DNA of 64,000 nucleotides from Eucommia ulmoides (Eukaryota; Streptophyta; Magnoliopsida; Garryales; Eucommiaceae), in NCBI GenBank assembly GCA_016647705.1, contig CM028335.1, positions 18,640,905 through 18,704,904 of the forward strand, given 5' to 3'. Below, in pieces: positions 12,331-24,091 of the stretch (its first letter is position 1; each line of letters opens with the position of its first letter). A program made the position numbers and the translations under genes. The notes under the pieces were generated by a model that saw only the letters and a list, made by a program, of their open reading frames with translations, was not told the DNA's origin and did not search any database.

Positions 12331-12833
12331 TAATCCGAATCCGGGGTTTTGTCAAAACCCCGTATTCTCCATTTATCAATCCAAGCATAATAAACAAACA
12401 ATACGATAAATACAATAAAACTACAAAGAACAATCATAAACAAAACACCGAAATCATCCAAACAACGTATTTATAAATATAGTGTTAATCCCTACTACAA
12501 TCCATATTTAACTCGGGGCCATAGCCGCATATACAAGAAAATAACGAGCTAAATATGCTCACATGCTCCTAAGATAAATAAATAAGGAAAAACGATCGAA
12601 AAACTTAGCCTCGTCCGAAGATAAACCGCTAAGAACACTCAACGCTCGATTCGCCGTCTTCTCCACTTCGGGATGCGAGCTCCACCACTAAAATTCCTAA
12701 CCCTTGGCTTAACTATAGCCTAAGGGGCTCAAAAATACAAGAAAGAAGAGAGAGCTACCGGCCAAGGGGGAGGAGAGGGGATATTTATAGCAAAAATATC
12801 CTAAAAATATCTAAAGGCTGTGCAGGGCAAATC

Positions 12834-13110
12834 CGCCTAGGCGGTGGAAATTGCGCCTAGGCGGAGTTAGGTCGGTTAAGTCTGATCGCCTGGGAGGTGA
12901 AGTAGGCGGTGGACTGGGAGAACATTCTGTTGTATTTTCGCCTAGGCGGTAGAATTTCCGCCTAGGCGAGAGGCTGTCAGTAGCCCTTCTATGTCCTCTG
13001 CTGGATTTCCGCCTGAGCGGTAGAATTTTCGCTCAGGCGGTCGTCCGTCAGTAACATTTTGCTCTTCTCTGCATTTTCACCGCTTAAGTGATGGTCTGGA
13101 CGCTTAAGCG
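12834..13110. repeat. Array of CGCCTAGGCG-type palindromes
   Basis: Perfect CGCCTAGGCG occurs at 12834, 12854, 12939 and 12959. Next come CGCCTGAGCG (about 13010) and its exact reverse complement CGCTCAGGCG (about 13030), then CGCTTAAGTG and CGCTTAAGCG (13081-13110). Confidence 0.85.
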
Positions 13111-15119
13111 GTGGGCCTGTTTCATCTTTTAGCTTCCGAGCTTGTTTATCCACCGTAACTTCGAACCGCTTTGGTTCGATCTCATCGTTTTAACTCCAGT
13201 TTCCTATTTTTTTATCCCACATACCTGAGTTATACAAAAAGTATGAAAATTAATTAAAACATAATAAAAATAACTATAAACATATTCGAAAACTAACAAA
13301 TTCAGATTGGAAATAGATAGGTTTTTCATACCTATCAGCAGCCACCACTACCGGAGAAAGGACAACACACCCATACCCACTTCTCTCTCTCTCTCTAATT
13401 CTCACTTACTGTCGACCCCCTAAATTTGAACAGAACAACACCCACATACACATACATGGTAGCACACACATACACCATCACAGCATCACCAAACGGGAAT
13501 GGAAAACAGGGAACACAAACAAAGCAAACACACACACCCACATACCCACATAATCGCTGGCTGAACAGAGCAGCATACACACACACACACCTGGACCCTC
13601 TCACATGACGAACGAACCATACACATCCACACAAGCGATCAGAAACAGAGCATACTCACACTCACTGGAGTGACGACCACACCGTCGAACAGACGACACC
13701 TTCTTCCTCGCCGGAACTCCATCGCTGATCCTCTCTCTCTCGTCGGTTCTCCTCTCTCTTTCCAGTTTTTTTTTCTTTCTCATCTCATCTCGATTCTTCC
13801 TGATTCTTCTCCCTCTTTCTGTTTATGTATATAATATATATATGTGTGTGTGTGTGTGTGCGCGCGTGATCAAGTAACCGGCCAAGTGGCCATCCTTCCG
13901 CCCTTCGATCCTCTGCTTCTTTCTCTCTCTATATATATAAAGTGTGAAATTTACACAATCCTCCCTTGGTTTTGTTAAGATTTTAATTAAGCCTAATTCT
14001 AATATTTGATGTTTTATAAAATTACAGATTAACCTCTCAAATTTTTAATTAAATAACAAATAACACCATTAGCCTCAATATTTCCAAAATATTTTAAAAC
14101 GCGACTTAAACTATGCGATTAACAAAGGTCGGGGTCTTACATGTTGAACCATGCGAGGGGGTCTAAAAAAGTCTAAAGAATCATTGCTCATATTGGAAGA
14201 AAAAGAAGAAGAAAGAAAAATCATCTTTAAAAGCGAAGACGAAGCCAAAGAAGGGGAAGGAATCCAAGAAATAGAAGTGTTCTCACTGTAGTCAACTAGG
14301 TCATTGGAAGAGGAACTATTCTTAGTTTCTAGGTTCCAACGACAAACCTTCTGTAGGCATATCAGATTTGATTGATGTTATTGGTTGTTTGACAACCTAT
14401 TATGTTTCAAATTAGGTTCTAGACTCTGGTAGTAGTTCACATGTATGTAATACTATAAAGGGTCTAAAGAGAAATAAAAGATTGAGTAAATGAGATATCT
14501 CGTTGGGCGTGGAAAGTGGAGAAATAGTTGTTGCATTAGGCGTGAGAGATTTTCGTTTGCCAGTTTTCGTTATTATGTCATTTAAATTAAAGAGGTTGTT
14601 ATTTTATGACTTCAATATAGAAACATTGTTTTAATTCCTTGTGTTGTTGGGGATGGATATTCAGTTATTTTTTAAATAATACTTGTATTATTTATTTCGA
14701 TTTTAAATTAATTGGTGTTGGAATATGTTTTAACAATCTCTATTATTCAAAAACTTGTGGCAAAATAAACTACATAACAAATGAAAGTCTATCAACAAAA
14801 AAGAACAAGAGATGAAAATCCAACTTGTGCAATCTCAGACTAGATCATATTAGTGATAAGAGGATTAACAAGATGGTGAGAGATGGGTTTCTAGGCCTAT
14901 TGGACTTGAAACCCTTGCCCACTTATGTATCTTGTCTCATGGGTAAGATGATTAAGTCACCCTTTCAGAGATTTTGAAAGAAGAGATATCACACCTTTGA
15001 AACTATTGGCTAAGAGGATGAAGCACGCGGAAAAGTAATATGATCTATTTGTATTACGCGGATTGATTTAGGACTAAAAATAAACGCAAAGATAAAAATT
15101 TATCCGCTGCGCAAATATA

Positions 15120-15530
15120 GTAATTATTCTTTCATTCAAATGTGGCTTGGGGAAGAGTGTTTGCTAGCAGAGATGCTATGGTTAGGGGTTTGATCTGGAA
15201 ATCTGACCATAATTCCAAAGTCCCTTTTAACTCGTCATTCTTACCTGAAGAGCTTCATTCCAAACATTTTCTCAATCTTGTTGATTCTAAAGGTGTCACA
15301 ACCTTAATCAATTGATTCTTGAAGATGTATCCTCTTCGAATTTGGATATTATTAACTCCAATGGATCTCCAATTCTTTCAATATTTATGGCTTCAATTTA
15401 TTTACCCAGTCTTAAAATTCAGGATATAATGGTTTGGCCTCTAACTCAATCCAAGACTCTGACATTGGCTTCTCTCTACCACATCATTTCTAAATATTTT
15501 TAGGATTCTCAACCCCAAGCTTTCCATTAT
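15120..15530 (+). pseudogene. LINE fragment, region upstream of zf-RVT
   Basis: In shifting frames I can read NVAWGRVFASRDAMVRGLIW near 15130-15200 and DIMVWPLTQSKTLTL near 15422-15466. Both resemble the segment between the reverse transcriptase and zf-RVT domains of plant L1-type LINEs. Stops interrupt it. The following 500-700 bp may be its further decayed continuation. Confidence 0.45.
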
Positions 15531-17582
15531 TATTCCCAGAATCCTTTTGAAAGAAATTCTCGAACCTGCCTATTACTCAAAAGATAAAAAGTCTTCTTAT
15601 AACAATCCATTCGTAATACATTACCAGTGATGAATCGGCTTACATTTAGAATTTCTTCAGCATAAGATTATTGTCTAGTTTTCAAAAAGCTCTTAAAATA
15701 ATTTCATGTTTGCCATTGCACGACGAAACTTTCAAATCTTGTGGGATTAGACCTTTTATTGGGTTCAGTTTCTGCCCCTCCAACATTCTTGTCAATGGGT
15801 TCAAAATCATAAGAATTAATATCAATGATCTACGGTTCCTATGGTTCATTTGTGTGTGATGCTTTAGCACATCTGAAAGCATCACAACAATGTTCTGTTG
15901 TAGAGAGTTCAGGAAATCGATCATGCTATCTCGTAACTAGCCTCTATCAAGACATATCTAATTTCTTCTAAATGGATTGGGACAACTAAGTTTCTCAGAA
16001 AATTATGGATCAGATAATCATGTGACATAGCAGAATCCAACAGACCTAATCCTATTTCTATTCCTTCTTCATCCTCATACATCTTTTGTCTGCAATTGTT
16101 CCTCTCCTATGTTACTCACATTGATTGAAAAGGGTTCCTTAAACACAACCTTAATCAAATGTGGAATGGGGGGAATTCTTCTAATCATGAAGGAGCAAAA
16201 AAAAAAAGATATTTTCTAGTTACCCTCTACCCAGATGCTCTTATGCTACTCCACTCTCTATGTTGTTGTTTTTCATAACGATTACTTACATGTTAGTATT
16301 TGAATTAACTCATCTATTTTATTGTCTTAGGTTACAAGGAAGCTTGGGGAGTCATACATGGTGGCTTTGATTCATTTTGACATCCACCGGAATATAAGTT
16401 TTGCTATTTCTTGTCCCATTCTCAAATGGTAGTTTCGCATGTAGTTTATCCCTTTTGCTTTCAAATATTAGCTATATTTTTATAAATCATATTGTATAAG
16501 TCAGTGAGTCTTGGAATGTGTGATTTTTTTTTTTGATTAATATATATTGATATGTTTTTTTGGGTTAAAAAATCAATTCTAAAAAAGAATGCGGCTATTT
16601 TAATCAATTTTGATAAAATAAAATTAGATTTTAAAGTATGAATATTTAAGAACGAAAGTAAAAAAAAAAATGGTTAGTTTGTGATCAATACATAAAGTGA
16701 CAAAAGGTCCTATTAATTTTAAACTATGGGGTACAAAGTAAAATTTTAAGGTGGGTATATATGTCGACCTTGACCTTCAAGTGGTTCCACCATTGAAAAT
16801 AATAAATAAATCTTTAGCAATTTCTTTACTTCATCATTTGCTAAATTTATGAATTTTAGGCGGATTGTATGATTAGTCATTTTACTGTAAATTCATTGCA
16901 ATGTAGTCAATTTATTGTACACGCATAGTCATTTAGTTTGTCGTTAGAGTTATATATTTTAATAATCGTTATGATCATACAAATTTTTCTAAACATTAAT
17001 ATGGACGATAAATGAGATAAGCTCATTATGACATAGATACTTGTTGTAAACTATTCTGAAATGCCATCCGTTTATTTGAAATTGGAAATATAATTTTTCA
17101 CCAATGATTTTATGCTATTTTGAATGACTCTTTACAAATGTGCCGAGTAGCATCCTTTTTTTATCGCTTGCTTAATTTTATGGACTTCAATATTATCTAA
17201 CTATTGCAAAAATCACAAAGTATTTGAGTTGGTGTAAGTTTGGGAGGCTTTATAGTTTATTGGAATACAATTTTTTTTTTACTTCTTCACTGTTTAACAA
17301 ATTTGGGAGGCTTTAGTGTTTAAAAAGAATTGTTGAAAAAGAATTCTTAACTGTTTAACAAATTTATTGAAATATAATTGTTGAGAAGAAAAAAGCACAC
17401 TGAGAAACATTTATGTAAAAACATTAAAATACTATTAGATTACTAAAATAAATTTATTTTTTCTTAATGCTAACTAATGTATAAAAAACAAGATACATAA
17501 TAAAATAAACATTTGCATGTATAAACCTAAAATTATTATAATAAAATTTTAAAAATAAGAATATTTTACACCTTACAAATAA
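15531..17582. other. No gene seen; AT-rich, probably decayed LINE then unclassified
   Basis: Short frames here are full of stops when joined and match nothing I know. The part up to about 16200 may be residual LINE sequence. Beyond that the DNA is AT-rich and unclassified. Confidence 0.4.
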
Positions 17583-17918
17583 TTTTTTTAATATTATTGA
17601 ATAAAAATAAAATGTCTTACCTCTTGTAAATAAAAAATTTAAATAACATTAAATAATTTGTAAATAAAATATCATTTTTTGTAGTCAAAAAATAAAATAA
17701 AGACAATTTTGTCATATAAAATATCATTAAATAAATAATGAAAAAATTCTTTAAATAATTTTTTAATATTATTAGATAAAAATTAAATATCTTACAACTT
17801 ACAAATAAAAAAAATTAATAAAGTAATAAATTTTTAAAAAATTAATATCACTTTGTAGTCAGATAAAAAAAATTGTCATATAAAATATCATTAAATAAAT
17901 AATGAAAAAAAAAATCTA
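17583..17918. repeat. Two tandem AT-rich units of about 170 bp
   Basis: The segment starting TTTTTTAATATTATTGAATA near 17583 recurs as TTTTTTAATATTATTAGATA near 17757. Both units end in TATCATTAAATAAATAATGA followed by an A run. The units differ by scattered substitutions and small indels. Confidence 0.7.
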
Positions 17919-18179
17919 TTGACTTTTAGAGGCACCTTTTTACAGCATCCCGAGAAAAGAAAACTCCAACTTTGACTTTTAAAAAAATAAATTACCAAAT
18001 ACATTTACGTGATTTTTTCTTTTTCAGAAAGAAAAGCACCCAAAATAAAGGAGTTAAACAAAAAATCAGGCAAACTCACCTAGAAACTTGATTTGTTACC
18101 GATTGAAAATTTCAAGAACCCAATAAAAACAGCTGAAAGATTAGGGGCCTATTTACAACGACCCCAAAGTTTAGGGACC

Positions 18180-18451
18180 GTGCATATTTACCCCTTGTTC
18201 GGCACAAAAAGCATAGTATGTTTTTTAAATAGCATATGTTTCATTATACAAAGGTAATAGAAGGATATACAATGTAGGTTTTTTTTTTTTTCGGTTTCCA
18301 CCAGAAACTCTTTATGACAATGAGAAACAACATAGAATTGAGATATTTGCAAGGGAAAAAAAAAACAAAAAAACTCAAATCTCCCATTAGAAAAAATAGC
18401 TCCAAAGTAGAACCAAATCAATGAGAAAACTTCACCAGATTATGCAACATG
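18180..18451. other. SPS 3' flank, no gene seen
   Basis: Probable remainder of the 3' UTR or downstream flank of SPS on the minus strand. I see T-rich and A-rich runs (about 18280-18292 and 18355-18372) but no clear polyadenylation signal and no reading frame of interest. Confidence 0.4.
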
Positions 18452-18629
18452 GGTGATGTTTGTTCAGTGTTTCTGTTCCCAAAATTATGTGTCTGTTCCC
18501 AGATAACTTCAATTTCTGAACTATTCTGTTATCTTCGCAGAAATTTGCTTTTTTGCTTTCCATATTTCTGTTTTCTGAGAATCGAAACAGATATCTAGGA
18601 ACAGGAACACTAAACAACAAATAGCCACC
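18452..18629. mobile_element. 178-bp TIR element just past the SPS stop codon
   Basis: The left end reads GGTGATGTTTGTTCAGTG. The reverse complement of the right end reads GGTGGCTATTTGTTGTTTAG and continues into the same TGTTCC-rich inner sequence. These match the termini of the elements at 23329-25131 and 39226-41241. The right end lies four bases from the SPS stop codon (18634-18636), so the element should form the start of the 3' UTR. No target duplication is visible and no coding capacity is expected. Confidence 0.6.
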
Positions 18630-18633
18630 GACT

Positions 18634-21600
18634 CTACCCTTTGAGAACACCTAGTTTTTCCAAACAAGCCCGGATATCACCTTCTCCGGTTGTTGTCTCA
18701 ACAATGTTAGGGCTATCAAATGGCACCACATCAGAAAGGGGGTAGTTTCTGTTGGCGTGAAGCTGATTTATTGAAGCACCACAGAGTCCTTTCATTATGA
18801 CGGATTTGTGAACACCGCCGAGCAATGTTTCATAGTCCGTGTCCCCATTTTCTCCCACAAAAACCACGGTCTTCGACAAGTCCATACCCCAACGGAGATA
18901 TAAGAATCTGAAAAAAACAAGTCAAAGTAGAATCATGCATAAAAAAGAGTATTTTTCATCAAAGGTGGCAAAAGAAATAAATAAGGTAACGTTTGGTAGG
19001 GTAGAGGATATCTTCGCGTTATCCATATAAATGATTTCTTAATCCAAAAAAACCTCATAAATGATTGAGAAAAATTGGAAGGAGATGTCCTAGTCCGTCG
19101 ATTTCCATCCATCTTTTAAAATATAAAAATTGAATAACAAAACAACTACTTTTACTTTCCAGAAGGAAAAGGAAAAAAAAAAAAAAAAAAAGTTAAAATT
19201 ATAGTTTTACTTTTGTGATTTTTAAAATTATTATTGCAAACAAACATTAATTTCAAAATTTAACTACTTTTTTGGCTTAACCAAAAGAAAATCTAAAATA
19301 AGAGTTACTAAATGGTATAATGCATAAAATTTTAATCATTAGAAAATAAATACAAATTTGATTCATCGCCGTCAAAAACAAACAATTGCATTACTATGTC
19401 GACAATGAATTGAGTTCAAACTGAGGGAGGCAAAAAAACTATATGTAAAAGTTGAGGCAAAAAGGCATATTGGAGTAATTAATATAAAATAATTAAGTTT
19501 AACGGATAAAATTGGAATTAAAAAATGTATCTTCTAATTGATAGCGTAGTTTTTGAAAATCGAGAGGGGTCATCTACCTAATTCTTATTATGGGTGATAG
19601 TGAAACTTTTTATTACTTTTCAAACTCAAGGGGGGCCATATGCCCGCCGGGGGCACATGCTAGCTCCACCCCCCAAGCATAATAGTGTTCTCCAGCACCT
19701 CGTGATGCAGACATTTAATATCTTTGTTGGCAAACTGAAGATTTAGAGGTGTACAAAACATTATACAAATATACAAGTATTTTGTTAGTGAGATGGATTC
19801 GGGTGGAAATAACATACACGATGGTAAAGTTTGTTTAGAATAGTCTCAACAACATTAATCTATAAATAGATAGTTATTGAATAAAAAAGATTTGTTTTAC
19901 CTACAACGGTGTTGTAAGCTAAAGCACGACACAAACTCTTCTGATGGAACTAGAAGTCCATTTAATTATTTTTATAAATTTAGAAGTCAGTACCTCACAT
20001 GTATTAAGGTGAGTAAGGGGATGTATGACAGTATAGTTAGTAGTGTTCGAACTGTAGGAGATGACACTAATTTCATTCTAATTAATATAGATTTTGCATC
20101 AAGAATCGTCTTTAAATCCTTAACTCATTATTTTAGTGATGGATGAACTGACGAGATAGGGTACCATGATATATATTATTTACGGATGACATAGTACTAG
20201 CTGATGAAACTAGAAGAGGTGTAAACATCAAGTTAGAACATTGGAGAGAAGCCTTACGGCTCGTTTGGTTGGATAAAATGGAATCGAGATGGAATGGAAC
20301 AAGAGAAAGAAAGAATAGAATGGATTTACCAATGGAATCATCAATGAATTCCCTTGTTTGGTTGCTATTATATGCTTTAAGTAATGAAATGATTAAACAT
20401 AACAAAATATTCATAATACCCTTGAATATAATTATATATATATATCAATTTTGAGATCAAATCTATTCGTAAATATACTAAATAACAGATTCGTAGTGTA
20501 ATTTACCAAAGACTTACCAAAACAATGAAATAGTTTATATATTGATGAGGGTAAAAATTCGCATGTCAATAGCTAGCGCATTTTCAGTTTTTGTTCCTCA
20601 ATTTCCTTCCCTCCCAGAATTATGAACTAAAAAGTATCTTCTCTCTCTAAATACTCATTTTTTTCAAAATTTATAATCTCAATTTTCTCTCTTGCGCATT
20701 TCTATCTCTAAATTATTTTTTTATCAACTTTTTCTCTCTAGAATTGACTCTCTCAGTAACGTATCAATAATATATAATTTATTTGCATAATTTATATCTA
20801 GTATTTTTTTTTTCTTGAAAAATTTATATCTAGACATGTTTTCTATCTACATTTTCTTTTACAACCAATTTATCACTCTTTCTCTAAAAAATATATCTCT
20901 AAATATTTCTCTCAACAATTTTTTGCGTTTGATTTTTTATTTATTTTGAGTGTTAAAAAAAATCATTCCGATGGAATGAGTGTCATTCCACTCCTTCAAG
21001 TAAGGAATGCCATTCCACCATTTTTTATTCCAATGTAATCGAAATTTTTCATTCCATTATTTAATCAAACAAGAGAATGAAATTAGTGGTGGAATTGTGA
21101 TACCATCCAACCAAACATGACATTAAAGTCTAGGGGATTAAAGATCAACTGAACTAAGACGGAATACATACATTGCAATTTTGGAAATACTCGTATAGAC
21201 GATGACATTGTAAAAATTCGTGATCAAGAGGTCTCTAGAGTCATAATTTTAGATACTTAGGTTCTATACTCCAGGGAAATGGAGAAATTGAGGAGGACAT
21301 TATACAAGAGTCAAGAAATCATTGTTAAAGTGAGAAAATCCAAGGGGTGATTTGGAATTGTATGATACTATTAAAATTGAAAGGAAAATTCTATAAAAAC
21401 TGCAATAAGACCGGTGAGTCTATATAGTTCAGAACGTTAAACAAGAGGCTTGTTTAGAAAGTAAGGGTAGCAGAGATGAGGATATTAAGGTGCGTGAGTC
21501 GTTAGATAAAAATTGATAAAGTTAGGAATGAGATTATTAGGGAAAGGTAGGGAATAACACCCATTGAAAATAAGTTGAGAGAATCATTTGCGGTGGTTTG

Positions 21601-24052
21601 GTCACATGCATAGAAAATCTAAGGATGCACCAATGGAAAAATGTGATTTAATTGAAGAGGAAGGTGCTCCAAGGGGAATTGGTAAACCTAAGAAAACATG
21701 GAATGAGACAATTAGGAAAGATCTTATTGGTTTAAAGTTAACTAAGGTGATGGCCCTTGAACGTTCTGCATGGCTCAAAAAGATTTATGTAGCAAACCCT
21801 ACTTGGGTGGGACAAAGACTTTGTTATTGTTATATTACCTTGGAAGTTATTTTAAAATAAATCCCTTGTGTTTAGGGAGTGGGTGGGGTTGTGGAAAGTG
21901 AGGGTATTTTTTATCCACCTTTTTTGTCCTTGTAGGAATAGTATTTTTATTAATGGAAAAATTATTGTATAAATATAATAAATGTAATATCCTTGGATGA
22001 AAAACCCTAAAAAAAGAACATAGAATTTACTGGAAAAGATCCAGCTAGAAGTCAGATTTAACTTCAACTTTTAAGGACGCTAACATATGATGCTAACTGG
22101 GAAGAGAACCCAACACAATGGGAAAGGAAACAGAATATTCAGATAACTTGATTCCAAATGAAAAAAAAAAAATGAAGAAAAAAAAGTATCGTAATAAATA
22201 TACCTGAGGGCTTGAGGACGAGATGCGAGTACCGGAATTACATTGATCTTATTCCCATTTTGACAATAAACTACATGACAACGGAGAGCCTGGATTCTCA
22301 TTAACTTTCGGAGTTCCTTGACAGGAGGAACCTGTAAATGAAAAAAAGTATAAGAAAGATACAAGACATTTCATTAGGGATGGCAATTGATTGGTTTTGA
22401 TCCGATTTCAGTAGAAACAAAACCAAAACCATTAAAAAAACACTAAACCCAAAACCAAACGGTAAACCACCTGTTTTTTAAAACAAGGTTTTTAAACCGA
22501 ACTGCTTAGTTTTATGAAAAACCAAAACCAAAACCAAACCCACAAAAATTGCAAACTATTTTGTATACACACACACACATATTTATTTACTTAGTTTTAT
22601 GAAAAACCAAAACCAAACCCACAAAAATTGCAAACTATTTTGTATATACACACACACATATTTATTTATTTATTTTCTCTATTTCAATTACTACTTACTA
22701 GTAATGCAAGTTCGTCAAATTATAAACAAAAACATAATTAAAATATAAACATAAATTTCCAACAAAATCAATCAAACCACCAAATTGCTAATTGTTACAA
22801 TAGGAATCCCGCAAGTCTAAAACAAAAAGTTCAAAAATAATAAAAAACAAACAAACAAACAATAAACCCTAATAATACATATATATAAACTATATGCAGA
22901 ATTGCAAACAAAAAAAGTAGAGGTAATATATAGAAATGAATATATTTAAAACAATGGGTATACAGTTCGGTTTTACAGTTACAATGCAAAAATCAAAACC
23001 AAAACGGCTTCGGTTTTAAATTATGAAACCAAAACTGAAACTGAAACCGAAACCAAAATTATTTGACCATGGTCAAACCTGAACCACTAGATTCGGTTTG
23101 TTTTGGTTACTCGCCGGTATGGGTGCTGTCGCCATCCCTATATTTCATAATGAGTTGAACAGAATGGTTTAATATCCTATAAACAACCAGGAACAACAGA
23201 ATGGTTTAATATCCTATAAACAACCAGGAACAAAAGTGTGCATAATAAGCCTCCTCGGCCCACACAACAAAAGGATGAAGAAACATGGAAAGGGGGAGAG
23301 AAACCGACTAGATGTTTTAAAAAACTAGGGTGGCGTTTGATTAGTGTTCTTGTTTCTGATTTTCGTTTTTTCTAAAAACTTGCAACGGTCATAAATTTTT
23401 TATAAGAATCTGAGATTAGGGAAGGATTTTTTTTGGGTTAATACCACTTACACCCCCTCAACTATTGACTGGGACCACGGGAATCCCCTCAACTTTAAAA
23501 ACTACATGGGAGACCCCTTGAACTATTTGGTCAAAGGACACTAAGATCCTCTGTTCATTTTTTATTCCGAAAATACCCTTGGAAAAGTCTAACTCATATT
23601 TTTTTTTTACTAAATTAACTCTACTCTCTTTATCTAAAGACTAAATTGCCCTTGTATTAAATGTGATGGTTCAAAATAAAATTTAATAAAACTTTAAGGT
23701 TATATATTGTAATTAGAGGTTAGTCTTTTCATCTTCTTCATCCATGTTCCCGTCCCTGTTCGAGCCCCAAATCCACCACCACCACCATATCCTCCCACCA
23801 ACTGCCGCCACACCGATGGTGAACACCACCACCACATCCTCCATTTCTCAATTTCTCTCCACTCCACTCCTCTCCTCTCATCTCTCTCTCTCTTTCTTTC
23901 ATCCCTAACCCATCTTCTCCTACCCATCGTTATCTTCATCCATCACAAACCTACCTCCATGGCCAAGCTCCAAAAGCTTCAATCCTCCTCCTCCTCCTCC
24001 TCCCTTTCTTCAATTGTTCTTTATTTCTTCCTCTCTTCCTCTCTCCCATATA

Positions 24053-24091
<39 letters not shown>

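Larger units (their letters stand above)
11618..13337 (-). mobile_element. Solo LTR, TGATAGG...CTACCA family
   Basis: On the minus strand it begins TGATAGGTATGAAAAACC at 13337 and ends CGCGCTACCA at 11618. Flanking 5-bp repeats are GCAGT (11613-11617) and GCAGC (13338-13342), one mismatch. It carries the conserved ACTCGGGAG module in two tandem copies and the CGCCTAGGCG palindrome array. It is inserted in the LTR at 9347-14141. Relatives lie at 46844, 48694, 52766, 53758 and 58076. Confidence 0.85.
9347..14141 (+). mobile_element. Solo LTR (TGTCACGACC...TCTTACA), itself interrupted
   Basis: It starts TGTCACGACCC and ends GGGGTCTTACA. The flanking 5-bp duplications are both TGTTG (9342-9346 and 14142-14146). 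Excluding the nested LTR at 11618-13337 it is about 3.07 kb, long for an LTR. The start resembles plant Ty3/gypsy LTRs. The interior holds a 42-bp tandem repeat (10031-10240), an array of CGCC-NN-GGCG palindromes (11061-11307) and CA/CT/TG microsatellites. No coding region was recognised. Confidence 0.85.
8960..15010 (+). pseudogene. Ty1/copia polyprotein relic (gag to GAG-pre-integrase)
   Basis: Two coding blocks are separated by a solo LTR. Block 1 (8960-9346) translates to copia gag, with EHILKMIIQVEKLKKLGSP followed by a segment ending in LLNML. Block 2 (14142-15010) resumes in frame. It has a CCHC zinc knuckle (CSHCSQLGHWKRNY), an aspartic protease motif (VLDSGSSSHVC) and a GAG-pre-integrase segment (RINKMVRDGFLGLLDL, then GKMIKSPF) near 14850-14970. 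There are stops in most segments, and integrase and reverse transcriptase are missing. Removing the LTR and one TGTTG copy restores the gag reading exactly across 9346/14147, which proves the insertion order. Confidence 0.85.

Noticed and set aside
11061-13110. CRISPR-like array
   Set aside because: The repeats are ten-base palindromes with irregular spacing inside plant LTRs; there are no uniform spacers or cas genes.
13395-13634. Cysteine/valine-rich minus-strand frame
   Set aside because: Derived from CA/TG microsatellites within the LTR at 9347-14141.
16860-17160. Possible small TIR element
   Set aside because: Some TAGTCATTT/AATGACT-like words occur in both orientations, but no paired ends or target duplication could be found.
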